Of a stretch of 64,000 nucleotides of DNA, positions 55,225 through 63,964 are shown piece after piece (position 1 is the first letter of the stretch; the number at the start of each line of letters is the position of its first letter). The position numbers were made by a program, and so were the translations under genes. Location of the stretch: positions 4,688,001-4,752,000 of the forward strand of contig NZ_CP085442.1 of the NCBI RefSeq assembly GCF_023824195.1. The letters are read 5' to 3'. The notes beneath the pieces are model-generated. The model worked only from the letters and a program-made list of their open reading frames with translations. It had not been told where the DNA came from and made no database searches. The stretch is from Priestia megaterium. Its GTDB lineage: Bacteria > Bacillota > Bacilli > Bacillales > Bacillaceae_H.

Positions 55225-55790
55225 AAATAGAACGTATCCTGCCTTTTGCCCGCACATTGCTCACTAATGCTGTGGCCGAAGGAGATGTCGCGATTGATGC
55301 CACAGCAGGAAATGGACATGATACATTGTTCTTAGCTAACTTAGTCGGAGATACAGGTCATGTATATGGATTTGATATTCAACCTCAAGCCATTCAAGCA
55401 ACTCAGCAGCGATTGACAGAACACCATGTAGAAAACAGAGTAACACTTATCCAAGAAAGCCACAGCAATATAAACATGCTTCCTCGTTCTATTAAAGGAC
55501 GAGTCACGGGCGCTGTCTTTAATTTAGGTTATTTACCAGGTGGAGATAAAAACATTGTCACCACTTCTGAAACAACAATCTCTGCAATTGAGCAGTTACT
55601 TGATTTGTTAGCACCTGAAGGAGTGATTGTGCTCGTTATTTATCATGGACACGAACAAGGGAAACAAGAAAGAGACGATTTACTAACGTATGTCCAAAAT
55701 CTTGATCAAAAAGACGTTCACGTTTTACAATATCGTTTCATGAATCAGCAAAACAATCCTCCCTTCATCATTGCTATTGAAAAAAGATAA
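55221..55790 (+). CDS. ytqB: tRNA methyltransferase YtqB (MnmM)
   Basis: A 189-residue class I SAM methyltransferase. The SAM motif is AIDATAGNGHDTLFLAN (about 28-44), then FDIQPQAIQATQQRL. YtqB has been identified as MnmM, which methylates nm5s2U to mnm5s2U in tRNA without the FAD domain of E. coli MnmC. The four-base overlap with ytqA (ATGA) couples the pair. Confidence 0.9.
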   Translation: MKIERILPFARTLLTNAVAEGDVAIDATAGNGHDTLFLANLVGDTGHVYGFDIQPQAIQATQQRLTEHHVENRVTLIQESHSNINMLPRSIKGRVTGAVFNLGYLPGGDKNIVTTSETTISAIEQLLDLLAPEGVIVLVIYHGHEQGKQERDDLLTYVQNLDQKDVHVLQYRFMNQQNNPPFIIAIEKR

Positions 55791-55812
55791 GCCGCATATG
55801 GCTTATCTTTTT
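55781..55812. terminator. Bidirectional terminator between ytqB and ytpB
   Basis: AAAAAGATAAGCC / GGCTTATCTTTTT with a GCATAT loop, containing both stop codons. Confidence 0.9.
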
Positions 55813-56861
55813 AACATTCGGTACAAGCGTCCGTTGATGTAGAAAAAGTAGCTGAGGGCTCCCCCCGCTTTTATTAACCTACGTGCATTCACATGAACAT
55901 GTTTTTGTGCCCGCACTTTTTGATCCGACAGGTAAACGCCCAAGAGTCCTTTATAGATAAAGCAGTGAAAGTGATAATCCGGCAGTTTTTTAGCATATTC
56001 GTCCGCTTTTACGACAAAATGCAAAAAGCGATCCATCATTTGCTGATAATGAGGATAATAAAAACAAAAGTTCAAATCTCCTCCTGCTTTATCTTCTTCT
56101 TGGTCAATTAAATAATCGAGTAAAATATGTAAGCCTTGAATATAAGGAAAATATCCTGCTTTTATTTTCTGAGTCATTTCTTCTGTCATCTCTTCTTGAA
56201 AGCTATAAGCGACCAAACAAAAAATTCCTAACGTTGAACCAGAGCACGCTGAAAATTCATACCACTCCATTTCAGGAACACTGTGCCGGTGAGCATCGAA
56301 CCAATTCTCTAATCGTGGAACTCTTTCCTTGATTTCAACATGCTTATGTATTTGCAAATCACAATAATAATTAGCTAGTTCTAATAAATGTGAAGAGACT
56401 ATATGGTAATTACAAGCTTTTCGCAAGGACTGCTGACAAGTCTGGACAAGTCCGGCTAAGTATCCTCCGTCGTCTTTATCCGTTCGAAAACGATAGTAAT
56501 CCCCAAGGGGTGCATGAGGAGTCAACGCATCTGGCATCGATTCATGTAAGGCTGCAAAATCTTTAGGGTCGAGCGAATTGCTGCGATCACATAAGTTATC
56601 TAAGTAATCGCTGATTGTTTGGTAGGCAACAATAAATTTCACGCATTCAATCATATTTTCTTTCGCTAAAATCGATAGGATACCGCCTCCTTCACAATGA
56701 AAAGTTTTTGTATCGATACTTGCCAATGCTTGAGTACGCAATTCTTTATTAGGAATCTCTTTTGCCCGTTCGCGCCAATGCTTAAGCTCATGATGAACGA
56801 CAGGAAACACTTCTCGATAAATTTTTCTCATTAATGAAATAGGATGAGACGGAATCTTCAT
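55803..56861 (-). CDS. ytpB: Tetraprenyl-beta-curcumene synthase YtpB
   Basis: A 352-residue all-helical protein of the DUF2600 family. The B. subtilis and B. megaterium homologues cyclise the C35 tetraprenyl (heptaprenyl) diphosphate to tetraprenyl-beta-curcumene, the first step of sesquarterpene synthesis. The acidic metal motif DYLDNLCD (D85, D88, D92) replaces the usual DDXXD; other acidic stretches are YLIDQEEDKAGGDLN. It has no signal peptide. The gene is 31 bases downstream of ytpA. Confidence 0.9.
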   Translation of the reverse strand: MKIPSHPISLMRKIYREVFPVVHHELKHWRERAKEIPNKELRTQALASIDTKTFHCEGGGILSILAKENMIECVKFIVAYQTISDYLDNLCDRSNSLDPKDFAALHESMPDALTPHAPLGDYYRFRTDKDDGGYLAGLVQTCQQSLRKACNYHIVSSHLLELANYYCDLQIHKHVEIKERVPRLENWFDAHRHSVPEMEWYEFSACSGSTLGIFCLVAYSFQEEMTEEMTQKIKAGYFPYIQGLHILLDYLIDQEEDKAGGDLNFCFYYPHYQQMMDRFLHFVVKADEYAKKLPDYHFHCFIYKGLLGVYLSDQKVRAQKHVHVNARRLIKAGGALSYFFYINGRLYRMLKR

Positions 56862-56892
56862 TTATTTTCACCTCAATTTCTTACGGCACTTA

Positions 56893-57669
56893 TTAAATGT
56901 GAAGATCAACAAAACTTTTCGCATATGTAAAAACGTATTCTCTTTCAGGCTCATTAAAGATTTCGTGATACAGCTGAGACCATTCTTTGTAGATTTTTTC
57001 ACTTAGCTCTATTTCATCAAACCACTGCCTAACAATCAGCTTTTCAATGATTTTATCTTCTCCTGCCTGCATCACAAGAAGCGGGACATCGGGCAAACGA
57101 TCGATATCTTTAAAAGCTAAGTTGACAGCTTGGATCAATTCTCGGTACCATCTTACAGAAACTTTTGTAACGTACAGTGAGTCGTTTTCATCTTCATCTC
57201 GAACTTCTTGGTTTCTTGTTGCTTTTTCAACAGTGAGACCCAAATCGAAAAGTTTGTTCGGCATGACTTTATTTAACCCTTTAGATAGCATATCCAAATA
57301 AGCCGGTACTTGCTCTTTTAATCCTAGACAAGGAGAGGAAAGAATCGCACCCCATACAGGGAGATTTTTTGTCTGCAGCGTACGAATAACCGCCAGTCCT
57401 CCCATACTGTGGCCTAACAGGAAAATAGGCAAATCATATTTTTGCGCTTCACGTACCCATTCTTCCACTTCATATACATATTCATCAAAGGATAGGATAT
57501 GTCCTCTTCTTCTTGTTGTTAAGCCTTGGCCAGGAAGGTCTCCCATAATTACGTGCATTCCAACCGAACGCCACATCTCAATCAGCCAGCGATAGCGTCC
57601 GTGATGCTCCGCTGCTCCATGGACCATGACAATAACGCCTTTTGGATTTACTGCTTCCCATTTATGCAT
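56893..57669 (-). CDS. ytpA: Alpha/beta-hydrolase (phospholipase) YtpA
   Basis: A 258-residue serine hydrolase of the monoacylglycerol-lipase type. The nucleophile is S88 in LLGHSMGGLA; the oxyanion/HG stretch is VMVHGAAEHHGRY; the late acid and histidine are likely in VMQAGEDKI and QLYHEIFNEPE. B. subtilis YtpA makes the lysophospholipid antibiotic bacilysocin from phosphatidylglycerol. AAGGAG lies upstream of ATG; a TTGAAA-17-TAATGT promoter is possible. It is first gene of ytpAB. Confidence 0.88.
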   Translation of the reverse strand: MHKWEAVNPKGVIVMVHGAAEHHGRYRWLIEMWRSVGMHVIMGDLPGQGLTTRRRGHILSFDEYVYEVEEWVREAQKYDLPIFLLGHSMGGLAVIRTLQTKNLPVWGAILSSPCLGLKEQVPAYLDMLSKGLNKVMPNKLFDLGLTVEKATRNQEVRDEDENDSLYVTKVSVRWYRELIQAVNLAFKDIDRLPDVPLLVMQAGEDKIIEKLIVRQWFDEIELSEKIYKEWSQLYHEIFNEPEREYVFTYAKSFVDLHI

Positions 57670-57776
57670 TTGAGTTACTCCTTCTTCCTTTTTTTGTTTA
57701 CCTGCTTAAAAAACCTTTGTACACTTACATTAGAAGATTTACTACTTTTTTTCAACTAATAAAGGGAGATGATTTG

Positions 57777-58304
57777 ATGATTTATCCGTATAAAGAAAAA
57801 ATACCTACCATTGCCCCCAGCTGCTTCATCGCAGACTATGTCACGATTACTGGAGATGTCACCATTGGTGAAGAAAGCAGCATTTGGTTTAACACTGTTA
57901 TTAGAGGAGATGTTTCACCTACGATTATTGGTAAACGAGTAAATATACAAGATCAATCAACACTCCATCAAAGCCCAAATGCTCCTTTGCTTATTGAGGA
58001 TGATGTGACAGTAGGACATCAAGTTATTTTACATAGCTCCATCATCCGCAAACGCGCGCTCATTGGCATGGGTTCTATTATTTTAGACGGTGCGGAAATT
58101 GGCGAAGGTGCTTTTATCGGTGCTGGAAGCTTAGTGCCTCCCGGTAAAAAAATACCGCCTAATACTCTCGCACTCGGCCGACCTGCTAAAGTGATCCGCA
58201 CTCTGACAGAAGAGGATTTAAAAGATATGCAGCGCATTCGTACAGAATATGTAGAAAAAGGGCAGTATTATAAGTCTATTAAGAAACCTGATTCTTCATT
58301 ATAA
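57777..58304 (+). CDS. ytoA: Gamma-carbonic-anhydrase-like protein YtoA
   Basis: A 175-residue left-handed beta-helix protein with hexapeptide repeats (VTITGDVTIGEESSIW onward to about residue 135) and a C-terminal helix. The metal-ligand histidines of gamma carbonic anhydrases appear in LHQSPN, VGHQVIL and LHSS, so metal binding is likely; catalytic activity is not certain. The start is ATG 57777-57779 after AAGGGAG. It is divergent from ytpA. Confidence 0.9.
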   Translation: MIYPYKEKIPTIAPSCFIADYVTITGDVTIGEESSIWFNTVIRGDVSPTIIGKRVNIQDQSTLHQSPNAPLLIEDDVTVGHQVILHSSIIRKRALIGMGSIILDGAEIGEGAFIGAGSLVPPGKKIPPNTLALGRPAKVIRTLTEEDLKDMQRIRTEYVEKGQYYKSIKKPDSSL

Positions 58305-58312
58305 AGGAAACG

Positions 58313-58347
58313 TTCCCTCAGAAAGTCATACTGAGGGAATTTTTTTA
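58313..58347 (+). terminator. Rho-independent terminator of ytoA
   Basis: TTCCCTCAG / CTGAGGGAA with a 9-base loop, followed by seven T. Confidence 0.9.
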
Positions 58348-58495
58348 GTATCTCCACAAACTCTCCAATCATGTTCTATTCTCTCCACAATTGTAAAGAA
58401 ATTTCCATATTAATTTACATCGTTTTAGTACTGCCTCCACAATTAAAGATTAAACTGAATAATAAAGACGTATTTATTGAAAAGGGAGCGACTCT

Positions 58496-59020
58496 ATGAA
58501 AGCCAAGTTAATTCAGTATGTATACGATGCCGAATGCCGATTATTCAAAAGCGTAAACCAACATTTTGATCGAAAGCACTTAAATAGATTTTTACGTTTA
58601 CTAACTCACGCCGGCGGAGCCGCGTTTACCATTGTGATAGCGTGCTTGCTGCTATTTCTGCATCCTTCATCCGTCGCTTACGCTTGTGCGTTTTCTCTAG
58701 CCGTTAGTCATATTCCTGTCGCCATGGCTAAAAAACTATATCCGAGAAAACGACCTTATATTCAATTAAAACATACAAAAGTATTAGAAAATCCATTAAA
58801 AGATCATTCATTTCCATCTGGGCATACAACAGCTATTTTTTCGTTGGTTACCCCTCTTATGATTGTTTATCCAGCCTTCGCTGCCGTTCTTTTGCCTCTT
58901 GCAGTAACGGTAGGAATTTCAAGAATTTATCTCGGTCTGCACTATCCGACGGATGTCATCGTAGGCCTGATGCTGGGCATCTTTTCAGGTGCTGTTTCAC
59001 TGAACATATTTTTAACTTAA
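58496..59020 (+). CDS. PAP2-family membrane phosphatase
   Basis: A 174-residue protein with about four or five membrane helices and the complete PAP2 triad: K79-X6-RP (KKLYPRKRP), PSGH at 107-110 and S142-R143-X5-H149-X3-D153 (SRIYLGLHYPTD). Likely substrates are undecaprenyl or lipid phosphates at the outer face of the membrane. It starts after AAGGGAG and is followed 18 bases later by a glycosyltransferase gene, suggesting joint work on envelope lipids. Confidence 0.88.
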   Translation: MKAKLIQYVYDAECRLFKSVNQHFDRKHLNRFLRLLTHAGGAAFTIVIACLLLFLHPSSVAYACAFSLAVSHIPVAMAKKLYPRKRPYIQLKHTKVLENPLKDHSFPSGHTTAIFSLVTPLMIVYPAFAAVLLPLAVTVGISRIYLGLHYPTDVIVGLMLGIFSGAVSLNIFLT

Positions 59021-59038
59021 TTGATAGGAGGAGTACTA

Positions 59039-60184
59039 ATGAGAATTGCTTTATTTACGGATACATTTGCTCCAGAAGTTAACGGAGCTGCTAAAACACT
59101 TTATCAATTTACTCAGTATGTCAAATCAAAGCAAATTCCCATCCAGGTATTTGCTCCTGAATTTGCTCATGACCAGTCATTTTCAACGTATGTTCACCGT
59201 TCGCCCAGCATGCCGTTTTTCCTTTATCCAAACAGCCGCTTTTCATTGCCAAACGTTCTAAAAATTAAAAAGCAGCTGCAGGAATTCAATCCTTCTATTA
59301 TTCATTTGGCCACTCCTTTTACAATGGGGCTTTGCGGCTCCTATTACGGGAAAAGATTAGGTGTTCCTCTTGTCGGCTCTTATCATACCAATTTTGATGA
59401 TTATTTATCTCACTATGAACTTGAAAAAATGCGTGTACCACTGCAAAAATATATGAAATGGTTTTATAAACCTGTACAAAAAATATTCGCTCCCTCTGAA
59501 GTGACCAAACAGCAGCTAGAAGAACAAGGGTTTTACAACGTAGCTATTTGGTCGCGAGGAGTAAATCATAAATTATTTCATCCCCACTATGACCGCTTTG
59601 ATATTCGTATTAAATATAATATTAAAAAACCCTACATTTTAACGTATGTAGGAAGATTAGCTAAAGAAAAAAACGCTGATTTTTTAATAAAAATCGCACG
59701 ATCTCTACCTGATCATATCCGCCATCAAGTTCACTGGGTTATTGTGGGAGACGGCCCTTTAAAAGAACAAATGCAGCAGCAAGCATCTGAGCATATGACA
59801 TTTACAGGCTTTCTTGAAGGTAAGCAACTTGCTCATATCTATTCATCATCTGATTTGTTTGTTTTTCCTTCAGAAACAGAAACCTTCGGAAATGTTGTAC
59901 TGGAGTCTCTTGCTTCTGGAACTCCTGTAGTGGCAGCAAATGCAGGAGGAGTTAAACAGATGGTTCAGCATGGGCGAAACGGCTACCTTTGCAAACCTCA
60001 GTCCTTAGAAGAATTCAGTTCGGCTATTACAGGTTTACTCGATGATTTGCATCAGCGGCTTCACTTTGGCCATGCAGCGAGACACTATGCTCTTACTCAA
60101 TCATGGGACGTTATTTTTCAGCATTTGCTTTCGGAATATGAAGGTGTCGTAGAAAAATCTGCTGAAGGTATTCAATGGGCATAA
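59039..60184 (+). CDS. GT4-family glycosyltransferase
   Basis: A 381-residue retaining glycosyltransferase (GT-B fold). The N-terminal domain has TFAPEVNGAAKTLYQF and HLATPFTMGL; the C-terminal nucleotide-sugar domain has YVGRLAKEKN and the EX7E motif FPSETETFGNVVLESLASG. It resembles PimB/diacylglycerol-glucosyl or mannosyltransferases, so the acceptor may be a membrane lipid. The start is ATG 59039-59041 after GGAGGAG. It forms an operon with the PAP2 gene; I do not recall this pair at this place in B. subtilis. Confidence 0.88.
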   Translation: MRIALFTDTFAPEVNGAAKTLYQFTQYVKSKQIPIQVFAPEFAHDQSFSTYVHRSPSMPFFLYPNSRFSLPNVLKIKKQLQEFNPSIIHLATPFTMGLCGSYYGKRLGVPLVGSYHTNFDDYLSHYELEKMRVPLQKYMKWFYKPVQKIFAPSEVTKQQLEEQGFYNVAIWSRGVNHKLFHPHYDRFDIRIKYNIKKPYILTYVGRLAKEKNADFLIKIARSLPDHIRHQVHWVIVGDGPLKEQMQQQASEHMTFTGFLEGKQLAHIYSSSDLFVFPSETETFGNVVLESLASGTPVVAANAGGVKQMVQHGRNGYLCKPQSLEEFSSAITGLLDDLHQRLHFGHAARHYALTQSWDVIFQHLLSEYEGVVEKSAEGIQWA

Positions 60185-60214
60185 AAAAATCTCCGTTTTC
60201 ACGGAGATTTTTTT
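60184..60214. terminator. Bidirectional terminator between GT4 gene and metK
   Basis: AAAAAAATCTCCGT / ACGGAGATTTTTTT with a TTTC loop. Confidence 0.92.
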
Positions 60215-60215
60215 A

Positions 60216-61418
60216 TTATTTAGCTAAAGCTTGAGTTTTTAATGCTTCCGCTTTGTCTGTGAACTCCCAAGGAAGCTCCACATCCGTACGACCAAAGTGG
60301 CCGTAAGCTGCTGTTTGCTTATAAATTGGGCGACGTAAATCAAGCATTTTAATGATGCCTGCTGGACGTAGGTCAAAGTTTTTGCGTACTACGTCTACTA
60401 GTACTTCTTCAGAAACTTTTCCTGTACCGAATGTATCAATTGAAATAGATACTGGTTGTGCAACACCAATTGCATATGCTAGTTGTACTTCACATTTATC
60501 AGCAAGATCAGCTGCTACAATGTTTTTCGCAACATAACGAGCTGCATAAGCTGCTGAACGGTCTACTTTTGTTGCGTCCTTACCAGAGAATGCACCGCCG
60601 CCGTGACGAGCATATCCGCCGTAAGTATCAACGATAATTTTACGACCAGTTAAACCAGCATCTCCTTGAGGACCGCCGATTACGAAACGTCCTGTTGGGT
60701 TAATGAAATACTTTGTATTTTCATCAATTAACTCGTTTGGAACAACTGGATTAATAACATATTCTTTTAAGTTACGTTGAATTTGCTCTAACGTTACTTC
60801 TGGGTGATGCTGAGTTGAAATAACAATTGTATCGATGCGAACAGGTTTGTTGTTTTCATCATATTCAACTGTTACTTGTGTTTTACCATCCGGGCGAAGG
60901 TAAGGAAGAATTTCTTCTTTACGTACTTCTGTTAGACGGCGAGCAAGTTTATGAGCTAATGAAATTGGAAGAGGCATTAATTCTTTTGTTTCGTTACATG
61001 CATAACCAAACATTAACCCTTGGTCTCCAGCTCCGATTGCTTCGATTTCTTCATCTGACATTTGACCTTCACGTGCTTCTAACGCTTGGTCTACACCAGC
61101 AGCGATATCAGCTGACTGCTCGTCGATAGATGTTAATACTGCACAAGTTTCAGCATCAAATCCGTATTTTGCACGAGTATAGCCAATTCCTTTAATTGTT
61201 TCACGAACTGTTTTAGGAATATCCACGTAAGTAGAAGTTGTAATTTCACCACTTACTAAAACTAAACCAGTTGTTACGCTTGTTTCACAAGCAACACGAG
61301 CATTTGGATCCTTTGCTAGGATAGCATCAAGAATTGAGTCAGAAATTTGGTCACAAATTTTATCGGGATGTCCCTCTGTAACAGATTCTGACGTGAACAG
61401 ACGACGTTGTGTTGACAT
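60216..61418 (-). CDS. metK: S-adenosylmethionine synthetase
   Basis: A 400-residue enzyme making SAM from methionine and ATP. Signatures are [18 protein letters not shown] (about 10-27), [12 protein letters not shown] (about 119-130) and [19 protein letters not shown] (about 269-287). AAGGAGG precedes ATG. It is controlled by a SAM-I riboswitch in its leader and supplies methyl donor for the several methyltransferases here (TrmB, YtqB). Confidence 0.98.
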   Translation of the reverse strand: MSTQRRLFTSESVTEGHPDKICDQISDSILDAILAKDPNARVACETSVTTGLVLVSGEITTSTYVDIPKTVRETIKGIGYTRAKYGFDAETCAVLTSIDEQSADIAAGVDQALEAREGQMSDEEIEAIGAGDQGLMFGYACNETKELMPLPISLAHKLARRLTEVRKEEILPYLRPDGKTQVTVEYDENNKPVRIDTIVISTQHHPEVTLEQIQRNLKEYVINPVVPNELIDENTKYFINPTGRFVIGGPQGDAGLTGRKIIVDTYGGYARHGGGAFSGKDATKVDRSAAYAARYVAKNIVAADLADKCEVQLAYAIGVAQPVSISIDTFGTGKVSEEVLVDVVRKNFDLRPAGIIKMLDLRRPIYKQTAAYGHFGRTDVELPWEFTDKAEALKTQALAK

Positions 61419-61496
61419 CAGTTTTCCTCCTTATAAATACGATACATTGTGATACGGTACTCATTCCCTTATTTTCATTACACGTTAAAAAATATA

Positions 61497-61668
61497 AAAA
61501 AACCTTTCCTTGTATCGAGGAAAGGTATCAAATTCTACATAAGCCTTTCACTCTTATCGATCAAGGTTGTGCCCTTGCATCAGGTTAGCACCTTATCGTC
61601 TACACAAAAAAATGACGATGGTTGCTGGGTTTCATAGGGCCTGTCCCTCCACCAGCTCGGGATAAGAG
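61497..61668 (-). promoter_or_regulatory. SAM-I (S-box) riboswitch of metK
   Basis: Minus strand: P1 stem CTCTTATC (61661-61668) / GATAAGAG (61551-61558). Core motifs are AGCTGGTGGAGGGA, GGCCCTATGAAACCC, AGCAACC, AAGGTGCTAA and TGATGCAAGG. It is followed by the terminator ACCTTTCC / GGAAAGGT with TTTTTTT (61497-61527) and an antiterminator candidate (AAAGGCTT) between. SAM binding should end transcription before metK. Confidence 0.97.
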
Positions 61669-61687
61669 AGTATCCGTTCAAGGACAT

Positions 61688-61717
61688 ATAATACATGAAA
61701 AAGCGCTTCACTGTCAA
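61688..61717 (-). promoter_or_regulatory. Sigma-A promoter of metK
   Basis: Minus strand TTGACA (61712-61717), 18-base spacer, TATTAT (61688-61693), giving a start about ten bases before the riboswitch. Confidence 0.75.
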
Positions 61718-61973
61718 CAACATTCAAATGGAAATCATCTCTTTATGTTTGAATCTGTTTTAATGTAACATACTCAAATTCTTAAATAGTACATCTTATT
61801 AAGAATCATCACTAAGTTTGGTTAATAAGACAGATCAAAATGAGGCTTTCACTTGAAATAGCTTCACTTTTTTCGCTTCTAGCACATATACATGTGTCTA
61901 AAATAGGTATAACGTACATTTTTTTATAAGACACAAACATTTTTAGTGAAATAGTATAGAATAATTAAATAAA

Positions 61974-61984
61974 TGTGTTATACT
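61974..61984 (+). promoter_or_regulatory. CcpN-type operator over the pckA -10 region
   Basis: TGTGTTATACT matches the CcpN motif TRTGHYATAYW in all 11 positions (consensus from memory). It contains the extended -10 TGTTATACT (TATACT at 61979-61984) of pckA. In B. subtilis CcpN represses pckA, gapB and sr1 on glycolytic carbon. The 250 bases between here and the metK promoter show nothing else. Confidence 0.65.
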
Positions 61985-62042
61985 AATTATAAATTTCAAA
62001 CATTAATGAATAAATAATAGCTAAAAAAGGAAGGTAGTGCAC

Positions 62043-63632
62043 ATGAGTACTGTTGATATGTCTATCGAATTAAATGGTTTGCTTCAATTAAAAACAACAA
62101 AACACCAATTATCTGTTCCACAACTTGTTGAAAAAATTCTAGCTCGACGCGAAGGAACGCTGACTTCTACAGGTGCTGTGTCAGTCGAAACCGGAAAATA
62201 TACAGGTCGCTCTCCTTTAGATAAATTTATTGTAAGCGATGCTGTGTCTTCAAAAACGGTTGAATGGGGACCTGTCAATCAGCCAATTTCTGCTCAGCGA
62301 TTCGATGCGCTATACAAAAAAGTCTTAACCCACTTAAAGAAGCAGGATGAACTTTTTGTTTTTAATGGATATGCTGGAGCTGATAAAAAGTATCAGTTAC
62401 CAATTCAAGTAGTTAATGAATTTGCATGGCACAACCTATTCGCTCAGCAGTTATTCATTCGCCCTTCAGCCAAACAAAAAACAAATGATGACGTGAAGCC
62501 GTTTACAATTGTAGCAGCTCCAACGTTCAAAGCTGATCCTGAAACAGACGGGACGAATTCTGAAACCTTCATTATTCTTTCATTAGAGCGACGCATTGTG
62601 CTAATTGGAGGAACTGAATACGCTGGTGAAATGAAAAAATCTATTTTCTCAGTGATGAACTTCTTGCTTCCTCAAAACAATATTCTATCCATGCACTGTT
62701 CTGCTAACGTAGGAGAAGAAGGTGACGTTGCATTATTCTTTGGTTTATCTGGAACGGGTAAAACAACGCTTTCTGCTGATGCAAACCGTCGTTTAATCGG
62801 AGATGACGAGCACGGTTGGTCAAGCTCTGGTGTATTTAATATTGAAGGAGGGTGCTACGCGAAGTGCATTCAGCTTTCCGAAGAAAAAGAACCGCAAATT
62901 TTCAATGCAATTCGCTTCGGCGCCGTATTGGAAAATGTAGTGTTAAATCAAAATACGAAAGTAGCAGATTACAATGATAATAGTTTAACAGAGAATACTC
63001 GTGCCGCTTATTCAATTGACTCTATTGATAATACGGTATTGCCAAGCGTTGCTGGGCACCCTACAGCTATTGTCTTTTTAACTGCTGATGCCTTCGGCGT
63101 CTTGCCTCCAATCAGCAAGCTTACAAAAGAACAAGCGATGTACCATTTTCTGAGCGGATACACTAGTAAGTTAGCTGGAACAGAGCGCGGCGTAACATCG
63201 CCACAGGCTACTTTCTCTACATGCTTTGGTGAGCCTTTCTTACCTCTTGCTCCAACAACTTATGCAGAAATGCTAGGAAAGAAAATCGATGAACATAATG
63301 TAAATGTCTACCTTGTAAATACTGGATGGACCGGCGGTGAATACGGCGTAGGCGAACGAATGAAGTTAAGTTACACTCGAGCTATGGTTCAAGCAGCCCT
63401 TGAAGGAGAACTAGCTAATACCGAAACAGTAACAGATGCTATTTTTGGTTTATCGATTCCAACCCATGTTCCGGGAGTTCCTGATGAAGTACTTCAGCCT
63501 TCTAAAGCATGGAACGATGCAACAGCTTATAACCAAAAAGCAACTGAGCTTGCTGCTAAATTCAAAGCTAATTTCAAGCGTTTTAACGACGTAGCATCTG
63601 ACATTTCAACATTAGGGGGACCTAGAGTCTAA
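62043..63632 (+). CDS. pckA: Phosphoenolpyruvate carboxykinase (ATP)
   Basis: A 529-residue enzyme converting oxaloacetate and ATP to PEP and CO2, the first step of gluconeogenesis. The kinase-1a loop is [13 protein letters not shown] (near 240) and kinase-2 is IGDDEHGW; the oxaloacetate site includes TGRSPLDKF and GEMKKS. The start is ATG 62043-62045, seven bases after GGAAGGT; the GTG two codons earlier is possible but worse spaced. It is monocistronic with a terminator. Physiologically it works with AcsA for growth on acetate. Confidence 0.97.
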   Translation: MSTVDMSIELNGLLQLKTTKHQLSVPQLVEKILARREGTLTSTGAVSVETGKYTGRSPLDKFIVSDAVSSKTVEWGPVNQPISAQRFDALYKKVLTHLKKQDELFVFNGYAGADKKYQLPIQVVNEFAWHNLFAQQLFIRPSAKQKTNDDVKPFTIVAAPTFKADPETDGTNSETFIILSLERRIVLIGGTEYAGEMKKSIFSVMNFLLPQNNILSMHCSANVGEEGDVALFFGLSGTGKTTLSADANRRLIGDDEHGWSSSGVFNIEGGCYAKCIQLSEEKEPQIFNAIRFGAVLENVVLNQNTKVADYNDNSLTENTRAAYSIDSIDNTVLPSVAGHPTAIVFLTADAFGVLPPISKLTKEQAMYHFLSGYTSKLAGTERGVTSPQATFSTCFGEPFLPLAPTTYAEMLGKKIDEHNVNVYLVNTGWTGGEYGVGERMKLSYTRAMVQAALEGELANTETVTDAIFGLSIPTHVPGVPDEVLQPSKAWNDATAYNQKATELAAKFKANFKRFNDVASDISTLGGPRV

Positions 63633-63633
63633 T

Positions 63634-63668
63634 AAAAAACCGATCGTCTTATAGACGATCGGTTTTTT
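63634..63668. terminator. Bidirectional terminator between pckA and ytmB
   Basis: AAAAAACCGATCGTCT / GACGATCGGTTTTTT, a perfect stem with a short loop, touching the ytmB stop. Confidence 0.93.
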
Positions 63669-63909
63669 AGTTAGTTGAATGTAATTTTGTCAGTTCATAT
63701 GTGACAACGGTTTTTTCTTGCTCCATTTCTACCTTACGCACAACAGCAGTTCCAATACATTCTCCATTTTTCGTTTTGTGAATGTTTAATGGAATATCTA
63801 ACGGATACAAGCGATATCCTTTTTTCTCAATTTGAAAAATGTTATCCGTTACACGCTTTTCGTTGCCTTTTGTCACAATCATTGTATTTAATTCTAGCGG
63901 CATCCCCAT
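63667..63909 (-). CDS. ytmB: DUF2584 protein YtmB
   Basis: An 80-residue beta-rich protein of the YtmB/DUF2584 family: GMPLELNTMIVTKGNEKRV at the start and LTKLHSTN at the end match the B. subtilis protein (which ends in STN). Function unknown. The start is ATG 63907-63909 after GAGGAG with a longish spacer; the frame is open six codons upstream. Position between pckA and ytmA is as in B. subtilis. Confidence 0.85.
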   Translation of the reverse strand: MGMPLELNTMIVTKGNEKRVTDNIFQIEKKGYRLYPLDIPLNIHKTKNGECIGTAVVRKVEMEQEKTVVTYELTKLHSTN

Positions 63910-63964
63910 TTTTTTCTCACTCCTCACTGTTATTCTACTTGTTTTCTCTATCGTAGCATATCTT

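Noticed and set aside
61696..61711. cre in the metK promoter (TGAAGCGCTTTTTCA on the minus strand)
   Set aside because: The central CG is one base out of register with the 14-base cre consensus, and metK is explained by its SAM riboswitch.
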